Of a stretch of DNA of 64,000 nt, positions 39,401 through 53,237 are shown piece after piece. Under the pieces are notes generated by a model that made no database searches, was not told the DNA's origin, and saw only the letters and a list, made by a program, of their open reading frames with translations. A program made the position numbers and the translations under genes. Location: NCBI RefSeq assembly GCF_000208865.1, contig NC_018390.1, forward strand, positions 3,800,270 to 3,864,269. Direction: 5' to 3'. The stretch is from Neospora caninum Liverpool. Taxonomy: Eukaryota > Apicomplexa > Conoidasida > Eucoccidiorida > Sarcocystidae. Position 1 is the first letter of the stretch. Each line of letters starts with the position of its first letter.

Positions 39401-41295
39401 CCGAAACGCGAAGACGAAAACGGAGACAAGAGCCTCACACAGACGCCACGCTACCCACACATGCTAGGGACACCGCCAGGAAAACCTCGCCGTGTCTGTG
39501 CGTGCACTTCCAGGATCCGCGGCTCGTAGGGGGCCTGACGGTCTGCGTTTGCCTGGCTTCGCGTTTTTCCACTGCTGCCGTTCGACGCTTTCGCCTGACC
39601 TTCCGAAACGGTCGCAGAGACATTCTCTCCGAAGACGACACGCCTCGGACGCCGCTCACCGAACTCCCGAAACCGACCTCAAAAGTCCCGTGCTGTGCGG
39701 CCGTTCTTTGCCCCTCCCTTCTTTCTCCCTTTTTCTCTCCCCCCCCCCCCCCCCTGCCTGAGACTGGTCGCCCGTTCAAACGGCTTTCGTTTTGACTCTC
39801 TGGACCTACCTCGACTCCATCCGGCGAAGACAGATCGCCGGTTCCAGGCTTCGAGCGGATTTCGATGACCACACAGTCGCCGCGCTTTTCTGTTCGGACG
39901 ATGATTCTCGGCATGTTCCGCAGGCCCAGGCTCACTTCGTACCGCTTGTGTTGAGGCACGCGAAGGTCCAGAGCGATCGGCTTCTTCGGCGCCACCGTGC
40001 GACTGTCGATCCACAACAGCACTTGGCACTGCGCAGCAGAGGAAACGAGAAACGTTGAGGAAAACGCGACGAAATAACGCAACGAAACACCAAGCGACTC
40101 CCCTCGAGGACCGCCGTTCACTACCGATGCCCCAACTACCGACGTACCAGGGCAGACACTTCTACAAACATCCATATAGACACGCATATCTACACCTATA
40201 TATATATATATATATGGACACGTACAGACGGAGACATACATAGCCGAGGACGACAGGAACAAGTCGGTACTGCCCGATAGACAGACGCGGAGGTTCACTG
40301 ACAAACAGCTGATCGGCATGTGTACTTGTAGGCATTTTGTGTGAAACGTTGAGGCGCATGTGCCGCCCGCAGGGCGCGACCGCTACACATACAGATCCCA
40401 TCCCAGCGCCAGAAAACACCGACTCGATGTAGAAATACTTCCAGCAGGCCGGGGACAACTCAAGGCGGGAGAGCAGCGAGCGTTGGTGACGCTGGCACTG
40501 GGCACCGCCACGCCTGTACTGTCGTCCGTCGGGCCCGAGACGCCCCCCTAGATGCTGTTCCACGGTTTTTCAAATCTTCGCTGGACACCACCAGTACACG
40601 TTTAATAAGCACTTACATGGTCATGAAAACAACACAACTCTCGGATCCAGTCAAACGCAAACAATATCGCATCCAGGAGAGTCCAGCTTCTCGGCTGCGA
40701 GTTCGGGTCTCCGCAGGATCCCCCGCCTTCCTTCACGCTCCAGGCGTGTTCTGACGTTGCCTTTGGCTTCCCCCCAGGCTCCTGCTCACCGGTCGCGAGG
40801 CGTAGGTGAAAGGGAAGGGCCATCCAAAGTGCACGCTTTCGCCGTAATGCGCGAAGAAGTGGAAGTCGAAATCTGGTACCTTCTGGGGCGCGCTGTCGCC
40901 GTCACTGCCCGAGCGCTGCGTCCCGGAGGAAGAGGCGGAGTTCTGGAATGCCATCTCGTAGTGGTAAGTGTGCACCATGACCTTCTGTAGGGCTTTGCAT
41001 TTGTTGATGAGAACGTAGCCCCCGGACGCGTCGCAGCTGTGGCGGAGCGAGACGCTCTTCACGCCGTTGTCCGGGCACACTTCGACGTCAAACACGCCTG
41101 CGAACAAACCGCGCGAGGAACGGCGAGCATGCACGAGCGAAAAAGGCCTGAGCGACAGGCGCCGCGCGGAAACGCATGGCCCGAGAGAGGCGTCGACACT
41201 CAACAGGCGCGTGCGAAGATGCATCACCGCGTCACACGCACACGCACCATTAAGAATCTTACGTATACACACGTGTCCACACGGTTGATTCTTGC

Positions 41296-41330
<35 letters not shown>

Positions 41331-44300
41331 CATACATACATACATACATACATACATACATACATACATACATACACGTGATACGTGGAAGAACCCAGAT
41401 GTGCACATCTCTACATGTCTGCGCCTATTCTGCACGTTTACATACACGAAGTACATACGCCGGCACTACTGCGGCAAAGGTACATCCATATCTATCCACC
41501 CCAGATATCATATATGTATGTATATATATGTATATGTAGGTACATCCGTATGAACGAAAACGCGTAGGTAGAGATGTACATGGAGAGTGAGAAGTGCGTC
41601 TGGTTTCTGGTCTGTTTTCGTTTTACCTGGAGCAGAATTGCCTATTCCGTTGTAGAGCACCAACCAATTCTGGCCGGCGAATTCCTCAGACGCGATGATC
41701 GGCCCAGACCACGCGTAGCCCTCGGTGGTGCCCGGGCGAAACTGGAAGGCGAACGGCAGATCCGCGCTGCTCCAGTAGATCGGATAGCTCGAGTTGGGCT
41801 TGACTGCAGAAGGAAACGCATTGGAGAATAAGAGACACGCGCGCGCGTGTCAGATCCCATGACTCGCAGATGGGCCCTTCTGCGTCTTTTTCATGGCTTA
41901 CGGGCTCCACACACACAGAGAGCGGCACCCTGGAAAGCAGACGAGTGGGTTTTTGCCTTCCCTTGTCAGGCTTCGGCGCGCGTCGCTTTCTCTCGGAGCT
42001 CACCTTCGATGACAGGTCCTTGGGTGCCGTACTGCCGATAGTAGATGACACCGTGCAAAAAGTTCGAGATGATGTATTCCGGCAGAAGCGAGACTACCCT
42101 GCTTAGAACGCCTGCAGACAGGCATCACTCCAGAGCCCCTCGCCGACATGCGTGTCGAGAAGAAAACCCCGCTCTGCGTCCTGTCCGTTTCCGCATGCCA
42201 CACACAGCCCCTTTGAGACAAGCACTGATCTGGTCATTCGTGAAGCGTCTTCGCTGACGAGCATGAGTGCCTTGCGCGGCGATCCTTCCGTTTGAGTCTG
42301 CATCTGAGGCCGAATTTACCCCGAGATCAGCGCACAAAAGCGACGATCAGATTTCGCCGCAGACCGGCGAAACCCCTTCTCTCGCCCCCCTCACGCGCAG
42401 CACACGAAAACGTCTCCCCCTCGCGCTAGGCGGCGCCGACTGAACCTTTCTTTGGATCTCTGTCCTTCCTCGCCCTCGCCTCGTGCGCGTCTCTCCGCGT
42501 ACCTCCTGTTTCTGCGGGATCGATTTTCTCTGTGTTCATGCAGAGCGTGAAGCAGCGGCCCTGCGTGACGGCAGTTGCGTGGCTGAAGCCGCCGAGAGCC
42601 GGGACGTCGATCGAGCACTGCACGACGCTGGACGGGGCTCTGGAGGCGCGGGCCGAGGCACCCTGCGCGCTGGACTGGGACGAGTACGGCAGAACGAGGC
42701 TGACCTCGGGAAGCTGCAGGCAGCGGAAGCAGAGAAGCGCACCGCACATGCGGCCACGGAAGAGAAGCCGAAAGCGCCACACGAAACCGCGGGGAAGCAC
42801 GAGGAACGGAAGGGCGGAAAACGGGTACTGGTGTACAGCTACCGTGAACTGCTTCGCTGCGTCTTTCAACTGGAGTCCGACTCAGCAGCCTACGTGCGGC
42901 CCTCCCAGTACGTATTCGATATATGAGTAAATATGCACAGCTCCCCATACCGGCACAAACGAAAAACCGCAGACACATACAGAAGCTACACGAGCTAGAG
43001 CCACCACGAAACACTGCCGCACGCGCGGACGGGAGAAGGAGAGAAAGTGCGGGAGAGACAGAGTGAGAGAGAGGCTGAGAGCAGAGAGGCTGAGAGCAGA
43101 GAGGCTGAGAGCAGAGAGGCAGAGACACAAAACGCGAAGCACCGAAAGAAGGACGGTAACGAACCACGAGCGGCACACACAGACACACGGCCACGAGGAA
43201 GGGGGGGGGAATGTTCTGAACACCCCCAGAAGTGGGCACTTTGCGTCTTGCAGGAGTAGCCCTGGTAAGCGACAAGAAGCCAGCGAGAACGATCGGCAGC
43301 GGGAAGCCACGTCCCGTGAGAAGGACACACGCACACGCCCTCTCGAGGCAAAAACGAGAGAAACGACGCTGGAGCGCTCTCGATCCGCGTACCGTCGAGT
43401 CGCCAAGCAGAATGATTTGATTGTCGAAGACGGGGTATTGCTGGCCGTCCTTGACCGGCAGGAACCCGAGGCCCGTGCGGTCGATGAAGCATCGCGGGGC
43501 AGAAATCACGACGGAAAGCTGCTTCTCCTGGACGAAGGCCAGCGAGGAGGCGACTTCCGAACTGTCGCGGAGAACCTCCAGTTCCACAGGCGCAAAGTGT
43601 TTCGCCGGGAGGAGGAGGCGACTGACCACTTCGTCCTGAAAAAAAACGGAAAGCCTCTCCGCCGTTTCTACCAGTGGATTCTGGGCGGGACGCACGCAAC
43701 GCCTTCGTGTGTCACTCGATACGACTTTTTCGCTTCACCGTCGCCTTGCTCGTCCTTTTTTTCGCCGTTTTTCTCTCCTCACCACGGCCACATGCAGGGC
43801 GCGCTTCTTCCCCTGTGTCTTTGTCTGTCCCTCTCGCTCTCCTTCCCCTTTCGCTTTGATCTTCTCCCTTTTTAGTGGCTGCTTCCACTGTCGCGTTCCC
43901 TTCCCTCTTTTCTCTCATTCCCCCTTCGCGTTGCACATTTTTGGCGTACCGCGGTGTTCATGAGATCGCTGATCGTCGAGGACCATCCGGCCGTTTCGAG
44001 TCGCGCAAATTTGAGTTTCATTTTCAGCTGGCGGTTGGGCGGCACGTCGTAGGCGTAGAAGGTGCTCTGCTTCAGCAGCGTCGCGCGCAGGATAGGGTAC
44101 GCCTGCATCTGCTGCAGTTTCTCCACTCCCGACAGGGACGCGGCGAGGAGATGTTTCACCTTCATATCGATGGCGGAAGGCACCAAGCTCACGTCCAGGT
44201 CCACCGGCGCCGCATTGATCAGCGTCAACGCCGGGAAAATGCTGATTTCTCGGATGTCCTTCTCCGCAGGCAGACCGCTCTTCCGCCCCTCGATGTTCAC

Positions 44301-47300
44301 CAAAAAGTACATGTTGTGCTCCGCATTGATCAACACACCGTCTGCACTGCTGCGCCGGCTGCCTCCAGAACTCCGCGAGTCGCGGTGCTCGCCGTCCTCG
44401 CCCGCCCCGCTCCTGCGGTCAGCCACGGAAGCGCGCGCCGCTTTGCCGCGCCGCTCAGCCGCAGCGCGTATCGCGGGCGGAACGTACGCGCTTTGCCGAC
44501 AGCGCAGGCCTTCCATGCGCTGCCGGGTGTCCACGAGGTCCGTCCACCCCGCGAGACTGCTCATGTCTGGAGGAGACGGAAAGGCGTCCCAGGCAGCCTG
44601 CAAAAAAGCAAAAAAACACCTCAGCCCCACACTCGGTGGGAGAACGCGAGAGAGAGCGGAGGCGGAAAGGGACAGGCGGGACAACACGAAGACAGAGAGG
44701 GGAAGGCACACGGACAGAGAAGGACACGGAGACAAAGACAGACACAACGGGGCAAGAGGGGGGAAGGACAGAGAGGACGGATGGGGGAGCCTTCCGTGCA
44801 GGAGGGAGACCGGGGTTGGCACGTGCCGCGCGTTTGATAAGGCAGGCGCGCTGCTGCCGTCGAAACGCCGGGAAAAAGGTGGTGGGCAGCAGTGTGAAGC
44901 AAGACAAGTCAGCAGGGCCAGGAAAGACGTGCGCGCCACACACGCACACGTTGCTGGAAATCAACGAGCCCACGAACACCCTGCCCGACACCTCGGAACC
45001 GGAGACGAAACACCGTGTCTCTTGCTCTGACTATCGGATGCTATTTTGTGTTTGATTCTTCCGGCAATGTCTCCGTCGACCAACCGCCAGAGACGTCAGA
45101 TCTCCCGAGAAGAGAAGGCACAGGAGGCACAGGCACGCGGTTCCCGGTCGTGTGTGTTTCCTGCACGCAGAGGCCCACAGGGGTATCCCCGCAGCAGGCG
45201 GCCTACGCCCCCCTGAAGGAAAAAGAGAACCGTATGAGCAGCCGCGTGGACAAGACGGCAGACACAGTGGCAGCCACTGGGGGATCCTACTTCGTTGCCG
45301 CTCGGCGCGTCTCGATCTTGCTCTCTTCGCCCGCGCTTTGGGTCTTCTTCGCCCTCCTGCGCGAAGGCCGCCGGACGGAAGCAAAGATAGCACCAGCCGG
45401 CGCCGAGGATCGCGGGTTGCGGCACGGACATGAAGTGTTTATCTTCGAGGAGAAAGGTGTACGAGTAAGTTGCGCGATACAACTCTCTTTTATCTCTCTC
45501 GTCTTCGCCACGGTCAGCGCCGCCGCCTCGGGAGGACGCCCCCGGCGACGCGGGCGAGACGCGGCGCGTCTCTTCTTCGCGGCCTCGACCGCATGCGTCG
45601 CTCAAGGCGTGGAAGGAGGTGACGCGTGAGGGCGTCCCAGACAGAGAGGACGGCGCGCGGTTGGCCATGAGCGAGGCGTCCTCGTCCAGCAGAAAGACGT
45701 TGTCGATTTGCTCTTGAACTTCGCGCGCGACTTGCTTCTCAATCAGGAGTTCCTTCTCCTTCAGCCAGGGCGGGACGACTCTCAGCTCCGGATGCGAAGA
45801 GAAAATCCGGTGGAACGAGGACTGCCTGGGGGACAAAGAGGCGCTGCCTTCGGCAGCCATCGCGGACGACACGCCATATACTGCGTCCGTTCGCGCCTTC
45901 CGCGCCTCCGCGCACGGGAGGAGCAGTGGGTTCAGTTGGCTGTCGAGGAAACAGAACTGGAGCGGGAGGCCGCTGTAGTTGAAGAGCTTGACGGTGGACG
46001 TGACCATGAGCAACTTGTAGGACGGGTGCGGACTAATCACCTCGCAGACGAGTTCGTGCTTCGCCGACGGAAAGGGGAGAAACGGGAAAACCTCCTCGCT
46101 GAACGGGAGCGACGAGCTCGCCCCGGGACCTCCATACGAAGGGGCGCCGCGCGGCGCAGAAGAAAGCGCCGACGCGCGGACCGAAGCGCCGATCCCTGGA
46201 AGCTCGGAAACAGACGAAAAGCCGCTGTCGTCGGCAGCCGCAGCGGCGTCCAGGAAGTCGCGGTAGCCTGACGAAAACGACAGAACGTGGGAACCCCGAA
46301 ACATGTGGAATACCAGTCGACCATCTGTTCGGAAAACGCAAGAAAAGACTCCACGAAGCCCGAGTGCCGGCGGTGCGCGCGCCGTCCCCGTGTCCTGTGT
46401 CTCTGTCTCTTTTCCACACCTGCATTACCCATAACTGCTCCTGTTGTACCACCAAGGGTGATTAGCAGAACAAAACCAAAGGCAGTCCATAGGTCAACTG
46501 TTCGTATAGTTGTTTGCCTAGCACCACTGAGTGCCTTCAGGGTGCGTGTAGTCCTGCGTCTGACGTTCTGGCCCGGCCCCCTCTGTGCCGCTTCTTACCG
46601 GAGGATCCCGCAGGCAGGATGAGGCTCTTTTCCCTTTCGCGCGGGGCCGCGGGGAGCATGGAAAGCGAACCTGCCGACCTCTGGAGGCTGTCGCGCATCG
46701 ACGACGCCTGGCCCACGGTCGTCCGCTGGCCGAGAGCCCCGGAGAGACCCGCCAGGCGCCCCCCAGACGCGCACAGATCGGGCACCGACGGGAGGCTGGC
46801 GGCGCTCGCCGCGGGGCTGCCGGCCCCGTCAGGGCCTCCCGCGACGCTGGTGGTCGTGCCGCCCAAGCGGCGGATCCCGCCGAGAGTCTTGGAGGGACTC
46901 GGCGCCTGGCCCGCGCTTCGAGAGCCCGTGCGAGACAACGCTTGTGCGTGCAAGGCAGCCGTGGCCGCCGCGCTCTCGGCGTGGGCCGGAGACACTGTCT
47001 CGCGGTCGTCGCCGTCCCTTTTGCTGTCGGCGTGGTCGGGCGAAAAGGCCGTGGGGCGAAGTCCCCGCGCCCCGCCCTCGCCAACGCCGAACTCGACCGC
47101 GGGGCCATATTCCCCGGAGAGGGCTTTGAAAGGACCCTTCTCGGCGCTGCCCGTGGCCCTAAGCGTCGCAGAAGACATGCTGTGTTTCAGTTTCTGGAAC
47201 TGGCGACTCGCAAAGGTGTGCGGCGCGAACGAGGCCGACGACTTGAGAGTGCTCCGGCCGTCCGAGTCCGTTCCACTCCACGGCCCGCCGTCTGCGGCGC

Positions 47301-50300
47301 TCTTCCGGGACGCACTCTTCCCTTTGCCTCGGGCGCCCGCAGCCCCGCCCTGCAGCGACGCCCAGGAGAGCGCCCCCGTCGCGGCGAGGTCTGTGTACTC
47401 TGGGAGGTCCAGGAAACCCGCGCTCTGTGCCCCAGCCTGGAGGGTGTCGCCCGCGTACGAGAACGGCGGGAGGAGCGTGACGCAACAGTTGCGCATGATG
47501 TCCACAGCGACCGCCAGCATGCCTCGGGGGAAGGGCCCGATTTCCGCCGGGGAGAGGTCCCACGCCAGTTTGGGCGGCGCGCGGCTGTCGTCCTCGCTGT
47601 CCCTGCTTCTCGGGTGAGTCTCCTCGGCGCCGGCCCGGGCCCGTCCCGAGAGCGCCCCGCTGCTCCCCGAGGCCTCCGTCTCCGACCGCGCTTGGCTCCG
47701 GACGAGGAACGCATTCGCGGTCGCAGCGACGTCCTGCGTCATGTTCAGATTCCGAAGGATCGCCGCTCGCGGCACGTCGGGGAACATCGCGCAGAGCCGG
47801 TCGACTGCGCCCACTGGCGGACACCGGGCCAGGTACACCCGCTGGCGGCGCCGCGCTCGGCGCGACGCCTCCTCCGTGAGGCCCTGAGTCAAGTCGTCCA
47901 AAGGCATCGCCGTGCCTGTCGGCTGCAGCAGCACGAGGACGCCCACAGTCTGCTGCGCCTTGGTCCCGAGTCCAGCGTTCGAGGCACTCGCCGCAGCGGG
48001 CATCTCGCGCGTGGTTTTCCGCTCGAAAGCCGTCGGCAGCGAGGCCGGGCGGAAGAAGGAGGAAAGCTGTCGGTGGCGGGACGCCATCCGCGCTATGGAG
48101 GGCCCCACGACCGATTGCGGCTGGGCGGCATCCGCAGCGGCTCGGCCCTTCGTTTCGATCAGCGTAAACGCGTAGAGGCAATTCCCACTCAAATTAACGT
48201 AGCGGAACGCCGCGTTCGACTTGGTGTCGTCCTCGCCGTTCCGCGCTTCCCGGTCCCTCGCTTCGCCCGGCTTCCAAAACCCTCGCTCGTCCTCTGGCCT
48301 GTCGGGCTCGGTCTGCTTCGCCTCGCCGGCGCGCCCGTAGGTTGGCCGCGTGTCCGCGTCTTCCGCCGCCCGCGCAGAACTGGCCAGGTGCTCGTCTTTG
48401 GACTCGTCCGGCGCGACGCCCGTGGCGAAGAGTCCCCCATCGCGCCCGTCGGGCCGGGGCGGCCGAGCCTGCCGGGAGGTGCCTTCACTGGCGGGTTCCT
48501 CGATGCTACGCAGCCGCTCGTCGCGGCGCCCGCGCTCAGTCGCTTGGCCCACGTCCCCGAGGTGGGCGGCGAGGTAGGGCACGAACCAGGCGAGCAGCTT
48601 ACACAGCTCGGGAGTCACGTTCAGCCACAGCGGAGACGTCGAGGTGACCAGGTAGGTTTTCACCGCCTTGAAGGATCGCCAGGGATCTTCGATCCCCGTC
48701 GCGGGCCCCGCAGCCGCCGACGCGGCCGACGTCGGCAGAGCCGGAGTGTTCGGCGACGAGCTCAGAGACGGGGACAGCGAGGGCGAGAGCGCCGAGGAAG
48801 GCGCTGTCGTTTTGCTTTGGAGTTGTTGCCGCGTTCGCTCCGCCTCCTCGTAGTCGAAGCGGTAGATCGCCGTGACGCAGAAGCGCTCGACGAACGGTTC
48901 CCAAGACCCCATCCGGTGGTTCAAGTAGTCGAAGCCGCAGTGCAGATCCTTCAGGCGTAGGAGAAACTGCTGCACATTCTTCTCAATCAAAATGCTCGCG
49001 ACTGAGAGACGCATCCGCACGAGCGGCACGACCGACGCGCGCAAGTCGTCCAACAGCAGCAAGTGCACTCCGTGCAGCTTCACGTCCACCTTCAAAGCCC
49101 GACTCACAGACACGTCCCCGGCGCCGGCGGCGACTGCCTCCGGGGGCGCGTCGTCGGGACTCGGCCCAGAAGACGCGGCCGCGCCCACCGGCTTCTCGGC
49201 CGATGAGGGCAAGAGACGCGGGTCCGGAGGAGGCGGCCGCACAGGCGGCGACGGCTCGTCGGGATTCACCGACGGCGTGTCCGCGTAGATCGTCGTAGCC
49301 GCGGCGAGCAGGAGCGCGATGTCGCGACTCGAGACGCGGAGGAAGAACACTGAACGACAGCATCGGAGCGAAGCAGCGGACATGCGGAAAAGGCAAGAGG
49401 TGCCTATCGCGGACGGACAGCGCGCGAGCGACAACGAACAACAGAAACAAAAGACACGCCCAAAGGAGAGACAGCGGGAGAGAACTGACCCGACGCGAGC
49501 ACCAGGAGCCACGGACGCAGTTGTTGAGGACGCACACACGGGGCGCGAGCACGAAGCAGAAAAGCCCGGATTCTTGTGTGTTTGCTCTCACCAGGAATAT
49601 CAAAGACGAGGACGAAATCGGTGAGCAGGACTTTGTCTTCGTCGGCTTTCCCCGTCGTCGGCGGCTCCGTTTCGTCCCCGCTCTGAGTGTCGTCTTTCTT
49701 CTCACTCCCGCCTGGCTGCTCCGGCCTGCTCGTATGTCTGCCGGCGTCTTCGTCCGCGTGCCCGTCCTCTTCCTCCGTTCCGCCCTTGCGGCCGCCCACC
49801 ATTTCTTTGATTTGTTCTGGAACGAGCGTCGCCGCGAACGGGGGTTTCCCCGCAGTTCGCTGCTTCAGCGCTCTCTGCAGCTGTCGCGTGGCCAAGACCG
49901 AGCTGCGGTAGGCGTCGCTCGAGAGCCGCGCCGCGTGCGCGGCGCCCGACCCGTCTTTCCCGCCTTCGCCCGCCAGCCCAGCTTGTCCTGACGCGCGAAG
50001 GCCTCCGCGCGTCTCGAGCACGATAGCCTCTGCCTTTTGCTTTCGATACTCTTCCTGTGCGTCTACCGAGCGATAGCTGCCATGGCCCTGGACGCGGAAG
50101 GCCTCGCAGAGGAGCACGGCCGACGACTCGTCGAGGACGGGGATGAGGTGGACGTCGGCGAGTACCCCCGAGATCTGCGCGAGAGACGGCGCGCGCCGGG
50201 GATCGCCTCCGGCATCGGCGTCGCCAGGCCTGTCCCCGGAGAGAGACGTCGAGGATCTGCGCGACAGTTTGCGAGGCGAGGAGGGACTGTCTGCGAAGGG

Positions 50301-53199
50301 CCCGCCTCGGCGTCGCGGACTCCTTGCGGCGAAAGGCGAGAAGGGCGGGTGGACGTCGAGGCGCGCAATCCGGCAGTCGAGAATGTCGATGTTTTTCATT
50401 TGAAGGGCGTCCGCCGAACTGACCATATTCACGTAGAAGTCGTTCGTCCACTGCAGAATCGGCGCCGTCGGCTTCTTCAGATCCGTGTAGAGAATGAAGC
50501 GTCCGCTCGACACGGTGACAGTGATCCGAAACGGTTTGTCTCGAGGCCCCATCTCAGGAAGCACGGCACTCGCGGGGAGGAGAACTTGGTCATTGGACGC
50601 CCGCGGCGCCTCGCCGTCGTCCTCTCCGCAGCAGGACGCGAAGCGTTGAGGCGCGTCCTCGTCCGCGACGGTTGAAAACCGAGCTAGAGGGCCCGAATCG
50701 GCGCTCCCAAACGCGGCCAGCGGCGGCTCCGCCTCTGTCTCGACGGACGCAAACGCGCCGACCTCGCCCGCGCGCTGCGCCCCCGCGGCCGCCGCGACCG
50801 CAGCCGCAGGGCCCACGAGGGGTGAGGCCACATGACGCCCGCGGGCTAGCTTTCTCGGCCGGTCGCCTGCGTCGGCGCACGCGTCTCCGTCGCTGTCTCC
50901 GTCGGGGGCGTCGCCGCCGTGTGCGGGGCCCGCAGCCGGCGCGCTCCGGTGCAACACGGGCGGCGCGGGTTTCGGGTAGCAGCGCATCGTGCTGAACGCC
51001 CAGGAAGAAGTGAAGTAGGAAATAAAGTCCATCAGTTGGACCATGAGCAAGTAGATGGTGGCGTTGTGGATCGAGATGTGCATGCCGCCCTCTTCCAGCG
51101 AAGACGCGAACTCGATTTTGATGGCGGGGCGCAGCGCGTCCACGACGCCCTCACTGTCGATCTCTCCCTCGCCGTCGGCGGTTGGCGCCTCCGGGAAGTT
51201 CGCCGACGCCTGCGTCCTCGCCCCCGCAGAGAACAGCGACGTGTACGCGCCCAAACTCGACCGCTTCCGCGAGAGGAGCCGGCGCTGGTCGGCGAAGAAG
51301 GCCTGCATCTCGTCGCGGGCCGACTCCCCACTGCGGAGTGTCTCCGCTCTCGCGCCCCTCGCCTCGTCTCGCCACGCGAACGAGGGCGCAGGCGCCACTG
51401 CCAGGGGTTCGCCTGGGGCAACCGGCGCGCCTGCACACTCGGCCAGACGCTTGTAGAAGTTTGCGCTGGTCGAGCGGATGTCGTCGATCGCGAACGACTG
51501 TGCGCAGAGAACAAAGCGGTACGTGAAGTAGAGCGAGAAGATCGTGACTTCAGCGCCCGCCACTACGTTCTGGAGGGAGAAGAGCGCGAGGGGCGCCTCG
51601 GGCCCAAAGGACGCCTCCAGAAGCAGCTGGGGGACGGTCATGCGGAGACGGACGCGCACCGGCGAGTCCTCGAGGGCCTGCCGGACTTGCTCGACGCGCT
51701 CCGCGTCAGCCTCGCCACTGCCGGCCCCAGCCAGGGGGGGGGACAGGCCGTGCGCCTGCGCCTGCGAAGCCGTCGGAGACCCGCCAAGAGCCTCCGGCTT
51801 CGCAGTGGGGAGGACGCCCGGGGTGGTCAGGACAACCGGGGCCGGGCGGTAGCTCTTGCCTGCGAGGTTTTCGTTCACGACGTCGAGCACGAAGGTCAGT
51901 TGTTGCCGCGAGAGCCGCAGCCGCCAGGGCGTGGTGTCGAGCTCGACGGCGACGAAGCCGCGCGAAGACCGGAAAGCCACCGCGACGTCCACGGTCTCGA
52001 GGAGACACCCTTCGACGTGCCGCGAGGCGTGACAGGCTTGCCGCCCTGAGGCCTCCGCGCGCGTGGTCCTGAACGCAGGCGCCAGACTCGAAGACCTCGC
52101 AGACGCCACAGGCGTAGACAAAGACGAAGTCGAGTTGTCGACAGCCCCAATGGCGAGGCCGAACATCTCGACGCTGAGGGTGAAGACGCGGCAAGACGTG
52201 GACGGGGATCCGCGCCGCTCGTCGTCGCCGGAGACCGCAGTCGGGAGCGGCGTTCGCGAGCCGCCCGGCGCCGCTTGCCCCACACTCGAGGCGCGGGGTT
52301 CGCCTTCCTGGCTCTCCGGCGCCAGCGCGTCGCCGTCTGCAGGGATCTCGTCTTCCCACATGTACGCGTTGCGCACCCTCAAGTGTCCCAAGTCTAGCGT
52401 GATGTAACTGCCGAGGCCAACCAAGTCGACCGCGCAGTGCGACGCCGCGTACGCCAGCGCCGACGAAGACGAAGCAGCAGAGACACTCGGCGCGCCGGCC
52501 GAAGACGAAGCAGCAGAGACACTCGGCGCGCCGGCCGAAGACGCACGCTCAACCCGAGCAGAAGCGGAAGAAGAAGAAGAGGCGGCCGGAGAGCCTTTGT
52601 TCGCAGAGGCAGAAGAAGACGCGCGAGAGAGAGTTGGAGACGGCGTGATCGGGCTGCGAGCAGAGGGAGGCGGCGAGCCATACGGGCTTCGCGCTGAAGC
52701 GTCCCGCTTCTTTGCAGGCACGTACGGGACGTAGCCGGGGATGATTTCTTTGTCTTCACAGAGGATAAAGACGGGGCAGGCGATTTCAACCGCAAACAGA
52801 AAATACGAACGCGTCGCAGCCTGCTTCATCGCGTGGTACGATTTGGTGATAAAAACGTTGAAAATGCCGTCATTCAAGTACTCCAGCAACTTCGTCACGT
52901 CCTTCTGGTAGTACACATAGCAAACCTGAGAAACGCGACCGAAACATACGCCATCAGAACAACACCCTACTCCTCGAGATCACCGTTCGGAGAGTCGCCA
53001 GTACTCCCTCTACGCCAGTGCATGGAAGCTGGCCACCCGTGCGTGCATGCAAAACGTGGTTTGTAAAAATATATGTCGTATATAGATAGACGGATACGGA
53101 AAGAGGAGTTATGCATATCCGCTTTTTCCTCTGCGGAGACAGCTATATTTCCATATACGTATATATATATATATATATATATACATATGAACATATATA

Positions 53200-53237
<38 letters not shown>

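Larger units (their letters stand above)
40790..46267 (-). other. VPS13 adaptor-binding (VAB/SHR-BD-like) repeat region
   Basis: Exons 12-18 encode repeated beta-rich units with the conserved Asn turn: [55 protein letters not shown] and the [14 protein letters not shown] element. In VPS13 proteins such repeats form the surface bound by Pro-x-Pro adaptors that decide which organelle is targeted. Repeat boundaries cannot be set without a structure-guided alignment. Confidence 0.7.

Noticed and set aside
40733..41377. Frame translating into long Met-Tyr-Val-Cys repeats next to VPS13 exon 18
   Set aside because: The repeats are the TACA/TA microsatellite read in frame; the exon starts at 41097 after a good acceptor.
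46514..48960. Very long plus-strand frames (367 and 791 codons) opposite VPS13 exon 11
   Set aside because: They are antisense shadows of a GC-rich exon whose minus-strand frame is phase-locked to its neighbours; the plus frames are Arg/Pro/Ala-rich and motif-free.
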